The notes below the pieces were generated by a model. It was not told the DNA's origin and searched no databases. It worked only from the letters and a program-made list of their open reading frames with translations. A stretch of 10,932 nucleotides of DNA, taken from positions 1-10,932 of the forward strand of contig JAICPQ010000068.1 in the NCBI GenBank assembly GCA_025929745.1. Direction: 5' to 3'. This document shows, one piece after another, positions 5,807-10,932 of this stretch. Source of the stretch: Burkholderiales bacterium. GTDB taxonomy: Bacteria > Pseudomonadota > Gammaproteobacteria > Burkholderiales > SG8-39. Position 1 is the first letter of the stretch. Each line of letters opens with the position of its first letter. A program made the translations under genes and the position numbers.

Positions 5807-5885
5807 AGACCAAAGCCGTCGTTGTCGCAGCGGGCCGTCCCCCATTCGCTCGGTCATCGCCCTATGTGACACGAGAATGAAGCGC

Positions 5886-5906
5886 TTACCCACAGTTTTA
5901 TCCACA
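5886..5906 (+). promoter_or_regulatory. Pair of DnaA boxes upstream of priA
   Basis: TTATCCACA at 5898-5906 is identical to the strongest E. coli DnaA box consensus. TTACCCACA at 5886-5894 differs from it at one base, in the same orientation, 12 bases upstream. They lie just before the probable priA GTG start (5943). A CATAAG -10-like hexamer at 5910-5915 would put the transcription start near 5922, so DnaA bound here would cover the promoter. If priA starts at ATG 5877 instead, the boxes would be within coding sequence. Function is inferred. Confidence 0.55.
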
Positions 5907-5942
5907 AACCATAAGTCCTTGCCGGACCGGGAATTTTCGTTC

Positions 5943-7913
5943 GTGCGGGTCGCACTACACGTACCGCTGCACAAGTTCTTCGACTACTCGCTACCAGAGG
6001 CGATCACAGCACGCATCGGCGATCGCGTCGCCGTGAGATTCGGCGCGCAGCAAAAGATCGGCATCGTCATTGAAGAGCGCACGCAAGCGGCTGTCGCGGT
6101 CGAGCGGATCAAACCAATCATTGCGCTGCGCGATGATGCGCCGCGTCTTCCGCCCGACTGGATTGCGCTCATGCGTTTCCTTTCCGGCTATTACCAGCGC
6201 CCACTCGGCGAAACGATGGTCGCCGCGCTGCCGCCCCGGCTACGCTCGACGAAACCGCTGCCGCGAAAAGCACTCGAGCAGGATGGTCAAGCGTTCGGCG
6301 CGCGTTTCATACCGAACCACCGCCTCAATTCCGCTCAGGCTGCGGTACTCGAGCGCATACCCAATGGATTTGGCACGTTTCTGCTGCACGGAGTCACCGG
6401 AAGCGGCAAGACCGAGGTGTACCTCCATCTCGTGGCGCGCACCCTGCAGCGTGGCCTGCAGGCGCTCGTCCTGGTTCCCGAGATCAGCCTAACGCCCCAA
6501 CTCGAAGCGCGCTTTCGCGCCGCGTTTCCTGACGCGAGGCTTGCGCTCATGCACAGCGCATTGGAAGACGTGGCGCGCACTAGCGCATGGCTCGCTGCGG
6601 CACGCGGCGAGGCGGGCATTGTGCTGGGCACGCGGCTCGCTGTGCTTGCGCCAATGCCGCGGCTCGGGGTCGTCGTAGTCGACGAGGAACACGACGCTTC
6701 CTTCAAGCAGCAGGAAGGCCTGCGCTACTCAGCGCGCGACGCGGCCGTGTATCGAGCCAAGCTCGCCGGATGCCCCGTGATCCTGGGCACGGCTACGCCG
6801 TCGCTCGAAAGCTGGCATAACTGGATGCTCGGCCGATACGAAAAGCTGGAGCTTGCGGAGCGCGCTGCCGCGGGGGCCGTGCTTCCATCGGTCAGCACCG
6901 TCGACGTGCGCGAGGACTCGCCGCAGCAGGGGCTGTGCGCGAGAACGGTTTCAGCGATCGCGACGCGCCTGGAAAGAGGCGAGCAAAGCCTCGTTTTCAT
7001 TAATCGCCGTGGCTACGCGCCGGTGCTCGCCTGCGAAGCCTGCGGCTGGACAGCCGGGTGCGAGCGCTGCACTGCTCGCATGGTTCTGCACGCCGCCGAC
7101 CGTCGCCTGCGCTGCCACCATTGCGGCGCCGAGGCGGCGATTGCGGGCAACTGTCCGACCTGCGGCAACGTGGATCTAAAGCCGATGGGACGCGGCACGC
7201 AGCGCGTAGAAGAGACACTGGCCGCGCTTTTTGCCGGCGCGAGGATCGTGCGCATCGACCGCGACAGCGCACGGCGTCGAGCCGATCTTGTGCGCACGCT
7301 GGAGAACATCCGGCAGGGCGAAGGAGACATTCTGGTCGGTACGCAACTCCTCGCAAAGGGACATGACTTCCCGTCGCTCACGCTGGTCGCCGTGCTGAAC
7401 GCGGATACGGCGCTCGTTTCGACCGACTACCGGGCACCCGAGCGGCTGTTTGCGGTGCTTGCTCAAGTCGCCGGACGCGCCGGGCGCCGGGAGCGTCCCG
7501 GCGAGGTGCTCGTCCAGACCCGCTATCCGCGCCATCCGCTCTTTGCCGCCCTCACGCGCCATGACTTCGCCGGCTTTGCCAAGGCGCAGCTCGAAGAGCG
7601 GCGCGCGGCGGGCTTTCCGCCCTTCGTTTTCGAAGCCGCGTTGCGCGCGGAAGCGCCGAGGCTGGAAACGGCCATGGCCTTCCTCAAAACCATGGCGGGG
7701 GCCGTCGTCGCGCCCGAAGAAGTGCGCGTGTTCGATCCCGTGCCGCATGTGCTTACGCGGCGCGCGAACTTCGAGCGCGCCCAGGTCATCGTGCAATCGC
7801 CGTCGCGCCCAGCGCTCCAGCAATACCTTACGGCGCTTAGCGAGCAGCTGTTCGAAAACGCGCCGCGCCAGGTGCGGTGGCACCTCGACGTCGACCCAAT
7901 CGAATTCGATTAA
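5943..7913 (+). CDS. priA: Primosomal protein N' (replication-restart helicase PriA)
   Basis: A 3'-to-5' DNA helicase that recognises abandoned forks and loads the primosome for replication restart. As annotated it has 656 residues. The N-terminal 3'-end-binding domain begins RVALHVPLHKFFDY. Walker A GVTGSGKT is at 150-157, the Walker B box DEEH at 247-250, and GTATPSLES is motif III. The helicase is interrupted by a zinc-binding insert with all eight cysteines (CEAC, CERC, CHHC, CPTC; residues 364-407). The second helicase half carries GTQLLAKGHDFP and QVAGRAGRRERPGEV, and a C-terminal domain follows. The GTG at 5943 is favoured over ATG 5877 (22 residues longer) and TTG 5919, because family N-termini start at this strand, a GGGAA lies 9 bases upstream, and the DnaA boxes then fall in the leader. 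The next gene starts 9 bases after the stop. No key residue is missing. Confidence 0.95.
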   Translation: MRVALHVPLHKFFDYSLPEAITARIGDRVAVRFGAQQKIGIVIEERTQAAVAVERIKPIIALRDDAPRLPPDWIALMRFLSGYYQRPLGETMVAALPPRLRSTKPLPRKALEQDGQAFGARFIPNHRLNSAQAAVLERIPNGFGTFLLHGVTGSGKTEVYLHLVARTLQRGLQALVLVPEISLTPQLEARFRAAFPDARLALMHSALEDVARTSAWLAAARGEAGIVLGTRLAVLAPMPRLGVVVVDEEHDASFKQQEGLRYSARDAAVYRAKLAGCPVILGTATPSLESWHNWMLGRYEKLELAERAAAGAVLPSVSTVDVREDSPQQGLCARTVSAIATRLERGEQSLVFINRRGYAPVLACEACGWTAGCERCTARMVLHAADRRLRCHHCGAEAAIAGNCPTCGNVDLKPMGRGTQRVEETLAALFAGARIVRIDRDSARRRADLVRTLENIRQGEGDILVGTQLLAKGHDFPSLTLVAVLNADTALVSTDYRAPERLFAVLAQVAGRAGRRERPGEVLVQTRYPRHPLFAALTRHDFAGFAKAQLEERRAAGFPPFVFEAALRAEAPRLETAMAFLKTMAGAVVAPEEVRVFDPVPHVLTRRANFERAQVIVQSPSRPALQQYLTALSEQLFENAPRQVRWHLDVDPIEFD

Positions 7914-7922
7914 GCTTTTTCC

Positions 7923-9551
7923 GTGACTCCGGATCCGAAAGCGCGTCTCGCCGACGCCTTGCGCGCTGCGCTTGCCGCGCAGGCGCCCGAGCTCGCGGGA
8001 ACGCCGGTAACTTTCGAGAAGCCGCGCCAGCCGGAGCACGGAGATTTTGCCTGCTCAATCGCGCTTCAGCTCGCCAAGCAGCTGAAGCGCAACCCGCGTC
8101 AGCTTGCCGAGGCGCTTACCGAGGCCGCGCTCGCCGGCTACCCGGAGTTCACGCAATCTTTCGCCGGCTATGAGATCGCCGGTCCCGGGTTCATTAACTT
8201 CCGCCTGCGCCCGCAGGTCAAGCTCGCGGCCATCCGCCTCGCGCTCGAGCCGGGCTGGGGACGCGCGCGCAAGGAAAAGCCCGCGTGCGTCCAGGTGGAA
8301 TTCGTCTCGGCCAACCCGACCGGGCCCCTGCACGTCGGTCATGGACGCCAGGCGGCAATCGGCGACGCCCTCTCCGCCATTCTCGAAGCTTGCGGCGACA
8401 AAGTGACGCGCGAGTTCTACTACAACGACGCAGGTGCGCAGATCCAGAACCTCGCGCTCTCGGTGCAGGCACGGGCGCGCGGGACGAAGCCGGGCGACCA
8501 AGACTGGCCGCAGGATGGCTACGCCGGGGAGTACATCGTCGACATCGCGAGAACCTACAACGGGGCCGTGGAGGACCTGGATGCCATCCGCCGCTTCGCC
8601 GTTGATTACCTGCGTAAGGAGCAGGACATCGATCTGCGCGAGTTCGGCGTCAAGTTCGACGTCTACTACCTCGAATCGAGCCTCTACGCCGAGGGCAAGG
8701 TCGTCGAGGTCGTCAAAGCGCTCATCGCGAGCGGTAAGACCTACGAGAAAGACGGCGCGCTATGGCTGCGCACCACTGCGTACGGCGATGACAAAGATCG
8801 CGTGGTGCGCAAGTCCGACGGCACGTATACCTATTTCGTGCCCGATGTGGCCTATCACGTCACCAAATGGCGGCGCGGCTTTCGCAAGGTCATCAACATC
8901 CAGGGTTCCGACCACTTCGGCACCACGGCGCGGGTGCGCGCCGGACTTCAGGCGCTCGATCTCGGCGTCCCGCCGGGCTACCCGGACTATGTGCTTCACA
9001 GCATGGTGCGCGTCATGCGCGGCGGCGAGGAAGTCAAGATTTCCAAGCGCGCCGGCTCTTATGTCACGCTGCGCGACCTCCTCGACTGGGCGGGACGCGA
9101 CGCCGTGCGCTTTTTCCTGCTCTCGCGCAAGGCTGACGCGGACTTCGTATTCGACATCGATCTGGCGCGCGCGCAGACCGAAGAGAACCCGGTGTACTAC
9201 GTGCAATATGCACACGCTCGCGTCTGCAGCGTTTTCGCCAAGACCGAGTCCGCCGGGCTCGAGCGCGCGGAGCTCGCGCACCTCACCAACCCGCGCGAGC
9301 TCGAGCTCGCGCAGCGCATCGGCGAGTTTCCCGGTGTCGTGGCCGAGGCGGCGCGCGAGCTTTCGCCGCATTCGATCACCTTTTACCTGCGCAGCCTCGC
9401 GGCGGACTTTCACAGCTACTATAATGCCGAGCGCATCCTCGTCGACGACGAGGCGCTGCGCACGGCGCGCCTCGCGCTCTGCGCGGCGGTGCGCCAGACG
9501 CTCGCGAGCGGCCTGTCGCTCATCGGCGTCAGCGCTCCGGAGAAGATGTAA
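7923..9551 (+). CDS. argS: Arginyl-tRNA synthetase
   Basis: Charges tRNA-Arg with arginine in the cytosol; class Ia synthetase, 542 residues, slightly short of the common 550-580. The N-terminal ArgS additional domain (about 1-90) includes EKPRQPEHGDFACSIALQLA, typical of bacterial ArgS. The catalytic domain has the HIGH motif as HVGH (137-140) within ANPTGPLHVGHGRQA, EFYYNDAGAQI, and the KMSKS motif as KISKR (372-376) followed by AGSYVTL. The C-terminal anticodon-binding DALR domain begins near YVQYAHARVCSVF. The GTG at 7923 is used because relatives start just before this helix; the bases before it (AAGCTTTTTCC) hold no ribosome binding site, so translation may depend on priA translation ending 9 bases upstream. 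Its TAA shares a base with the ATG of the next gene (TAATG). Confidence 0.96.
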   Translation: MTPDPKARLADALRAALAAQAPELAGTPVTFEKPRQPEHGDFACSIALQLAKQLKRNPRQLAEALTEAALAGYPEFTQSFAGYEIAGPGFINFRLRPQVKLAAIRLALEPGWGRARKEKPACVQVEFVSANPTGPLHVGHGRQAAIGDALSAILEACGDKVTREFYYNDAGAQIQNLALSVQARARGTKPGDQDWPQDGYAGEYIVDIARTYNGAVEDLDAIRRFAVDYLRKEQDIDLREFGVKFDVYYLESSLYAEGKVVEVVKALIASGKTYEKDGALWLRTTAYGDDKDRVVRKSDGTYTYFVPDVAYHVTKWRRGFRKVINIQGSDHFGTTARVRAGLQALDLGVPPGYPDYVLHSMVRVMRGGEEVKISKRAGSYVTLRDLLDWAGRDAVRFFLLSRKADADFVFDIDLARAQTEENPVYYVQYAHARVCSVFAKTESAGLERAELAHLTNPRELELAQRIGEFPGVVAEAARELSPHSITFYLRSLAADFHSYYNAERILVDDEALRTARLALCAAVRQTLASGLSLIGVSAPEKM

Positions 9552-10159
9552 TGCGAACCTCGCGAACGACCAGGACCAGGCCGCGCAAGCGCGAGGAAGG
9601 AAATTTCCTCGCCGGCATGGGCGTAGGCGTACTGGTCGGCCTGGCCGTGTCGCTCAGCATAGCCTTTTACCTCAATCGCACCCCGCTGCCCTTCATGAGC
9701 GGTGCCAAGCCGAAGCAGGCGGAAAAGAACGGCGCTGCGCCAAAACCGCCCGCGATCGCAGGCTTGCCGTCGGGCGCGCCGCCGGCGCCCGCGACCGGCG
9801 CCGAAAAGCCCAAGTTCGACTTCTACCGCATCCTCCCCGGTTCCGAGGAACCGGTCACCGAAAAGGAGATCCGGGAACGCCTGCGCGCGAAAAGCGGTCA
9901 ACAGGATGCCGCCAAGGACGTTTATTTCATCCAGGCAGGCTCGTTTCAGAATCCCGCCGACGCGGACAACCAGAAGGCGCGGCTCGCCATCCTCGGCTTC
10001 GAGTCAAGCGTCGAGCCGGCGAACCTTCCGGACAAGGGCACCTGGTACCGTGTGCGCATGGGCCCGTACGCGAAGCTCGACGAGATCAACAAGGTGCGCC
10101 AGGCGCTCGCGCAGAACGGGATCGACGCCAGCCTGATCAAGGTAAAGGATCAGCAATGA
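9551..10159 (+). CDS. Membrane-anchored SPOR-domain protein (FtsN-like)
   Basis: A 202-residue bitopic inner-membrane protein. A basic cytoplasmic tail (residues 2-16, rich in Arg, Thr and Lys) is followed by one membrane segment (about 19-41, Gly/Val/Leu-rich), a Pro/Ala/Lys-rich periplasmic linker (about 48-85), and a C-terminal SPOR domain (about 123-200) starting DVYFIQAGSFQNPADADNQK and containing WYRVRMGPY. SPOR domains bind denuded septal peptidoglycan. The layout is that of FtsN, which activates septal wall synthesis, but the essential FtsN region cannot be identified by eye, so the ftsN symbol is withheld. The ATG at 9551 overlaps the argS stop by one base and has GGAG 8 bases upstream. 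The end overlaps the dsbA start by four bases (ATGA), so the three genes are probably translationally coupled. Confidence 0.88.
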   Translation: MRTSRTTRTRPRKREEGNFLAGMGVGVLVGLAVSLSIAFYLNRTPLPFMSGAKPKQAEKNGAAPKPPAIAGLPSGAPPAPATGAEKPKFDFYRILPGSEEPVTEKEIRERLRAKSGQQDAAKDVYFIQAGSFQNPADADNQKARLAILGFESSVEPANLPDKGTWYRVRMGPYAKLDEINKVRQALAQNGIDASLIKVKDQQ

Positions 10160-10770
10160 ATCACAGTCGCCGCAGTCTTGTCATCGCGCTCGCCTCCGCG
10201 CCTTTTGCGCGTCTTGCGTTCGCGCAGCAGCCATCGTTCCTCGAGCTCAATCCGCCGCAGCCGGTCGAAACGGCGGACAAGATCGAGGTGCTCGAGTTCT
10301 TCTGGTACGGCTGCATTCACTGCTACAACCTCGAACCCAAGATCGAAACGTGGCTGAAAACGCTGCCGAAGGATGTCGAATTCCGTCGGGTTCCCGCCGT
10401 GTTCAACGAGCGCTGGGCCCACGACGCCGCCATCTTCTATACGTTCGAGGCGCTCGGCTTGCTCGACAAGCTCCATCGTCCCTTCTTCGACGCCATCCAT
10501 CGCGATCGGCTGCGCAGCGACAACGCCCAGGCGCTGAACGCCTGGCTCGAGAAGCAGGGCGTCGATCCGAAGAAGTTCGAGGCCACGCTGAAATCCTTCG
10601 GCGTGCAGAGCAAGACCAAGCGCGCGATCCGCCAGACCACCGCATACAAGATCGACGGCACGCCGGCGATGGCGGTGCACGGTCGCTACGTAGTGCCCTC
10701 GAGCGAGGCGATCCTGGAAAACGTCAACCGCCTCGTCGCCGCGGTGCGCAAGAACGGGATTTCGAAGTAA
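10156..10770 (+). CDS. dsbA: Thiol:disulfide interchange protein, DsbA family
   Basis: A periplasmic oxidase that introduces disulfide bonds into exported proteins. It has 204 residues. The signal peptide spans 1-23 (NHSRRSLVIALASAPFARLAFA, with a twin-arginine pair at 5-6 but no full Tat motif). A thioredoxin fold carries the active site GCIHC (Cys53, Cys56) in EFFWYGCIHCYNLEP, a helical insert (about 85-150), and the cis-proline loop GTPAM (Pro170). The CxHC dipeptide with His before the second Cys is the classic DsbA pattern and raises its oxidising power. The frame is open far upstream through argS, but the ATG at 10156 is clearly right: it begins a signal peptide, has AGGA 6 bases before it and overlaps the SPOR gene stop as ATGA. 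Its likely partner DsbB is not in the window. The only alternative is another DsbA-family member (DsbL-like). Confidence 0.92.
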   Translation: MNHSRRSLVIALASAPFARLAFAQQPSFLELNPPQPVETADKIEVLEFFWYGCIHCYNLEPKIETWLKTLPKDVEFRRVPAVFNERWAHDAAIFYTFEALGLLDKLHRPFFDAIHRDRLRSDNAQALNAWLEKQGVDPKKFEATLKSFGVQSKTKRAIRQTTAYKIDGTPAMAVHGRYVVPSSEAILENVNRLVAAVRKNGISK

Positions 10771-10773
10771 CGA

Positions 10774-10932
10774 GTGCGGGTCGTCATCACCGGCGCCTCC
10801 TCCGGAATCGGCGAGGCGCTGGCCCGCTACTACGCTCGCGACGAAAACACCATCCTCGGCCTGGTTTCCCGCCGTGAGGTCGACGCGCGTGCTCTTTCCC
10901 GCAAGGCAATCTCCTACGCTGTCGACGTCACC
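10774..10932 (+). CDS. Short-chain dehydrogenase/reductase, N-terminal part, cut by window edge
   Basis: The frame runs open from GTG 10774 to the last base (53 codons). The first residues read MRVVITGASSGIGEALARYYA, which is beta-strand one plus the TGxxxGIG dinucleotide-binding loop of classical SDR enzymes (TGASSGIG, residues 6-13). GLVSRRE (about 32-38) is the second strand, with Arg residues after it that would favour NADP(H), and AVDVT marks the end of the third strand. The substrate cannot be told from this fragment. The start is set by the family N-terminus; it lies three bases after the dsbA stop with only a weak GAAG as ribosome binding site. It is the last visible member of the argS-SPOR-dsbA run. 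Confidence 0.88.
   Translation, partial: MRVVITGASSGIGEALARYYARDENTILGLVSRREVDARALSRKAISYAVDVT

Noticed and set aside
4485..5813. 442-codon open frame on the minus strand
   Set aside because: It lies opposite hemE and the end of the EVE gene, both with strong family signatures, and its product matches no family I recognise.
5721..5885. Search for a terminator or small gene after hemE
   Set aside because: No GC stem followed by a T-run was found, and only very short frames (about 11 codons) occur.
7176..8039. 287-codon open frame on the minus strand
   Set aside because: It is antisense to the end of priA and the start of argS, with no domain or ribosome binding site.
8434..10155. Apparent N-terminal extension of DsbA through argS
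   Set aside because: The frame is simply free of stops in GC-rich DNA. Its Arg/Ser-rich product is the shifted reading of argS and the SPOR gene; the DsbA signal peptide and ribosome binding site fix the start at 10156.
1..10932. Novel defence, mobile or CRISPR system
   Set aside because: All substantial genes belong to known housekeeping families in familiar order. There are no transposase, integrase, att-like repeats, regularly spaced repeats or shifts in base composition.

Overview
This looks like a chromosomal housekeeping segment from a high-GC betaproteobacterium (Burkholderiales/Nitrosomonadales-like). The assignment rests on gene order as well as on the proteins. The runs TIGR02449-zapA-6S RNA-EVE protein, hemE-priA and argS-SPOR-dsbA-SDR are arrangements I associate with betaproteobacteria, and every protein has the expected proteobacterial family features. 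The exact genus cannot be read from the window. I see no mobile element, CRISPR array, tRNA or rRNA.

Left part (1-3442): a cobalamin-uptake locus. On the minus strand there is a textbook cobalamin (B12) riboswitch, then a BtuB-type TonB-dependent outer-membrane receptor, and only 19 bases further on a GT9/heptosyltransferase-like glycosyltransferase that runs off the window edge. Divergently, on the plus strand, lies btuF, the periplasmic B12-binding protein. Promoter-like sequence between the two is a symmetric -10 heptamer (TATCATA one way, TATGATA the other). This could fire in both directions, starting one RNA just before the riboswitch and the other at the btuF start codon. The inner-membrane transporter genes btuC and btuD are not in the window.

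Middle part (3443-5720): a cell-division and housekeeping run on the plus strand. It begins with a short coiled-coil TIGR02449 protein with a good sigma70-like promoter, followed by zapA. The 6S RNA gene (ssrS) comes next, recognised from its long pairing arms and central bubble. Then come an EVE-domain protein and hemE (uroporphyrinogen decarboxylase), which overlaps the EVE gene by 28 bases.

Right part (5721-10932): a 222-base gap carries one perfect and one near-perfect DnaA box just before the probable priA start. It is followed by priA (replication-restart helicase), argS (arginyl-tRNA synthetase), a membrane-anchored SPOR-domain (FtsN-like) protein, a DsbA-family thiol:disulfide oxidoreductase and the first 53 codons of a short-chain dehydrogenase. 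The genes from argS to the SDR are packed with 1-4 base overlaps or a few bases between them and look like one transcription unit.

I did not find a clearly new system. The points that deserve a second look are regulatory: the shared symmetric promoter at btuF/riboswitch, the placement of a glycosyltransferase behind the B12 riboswitch, the DnaA boxes before priA, and the 6S RNA running almost into the EVE start codon.
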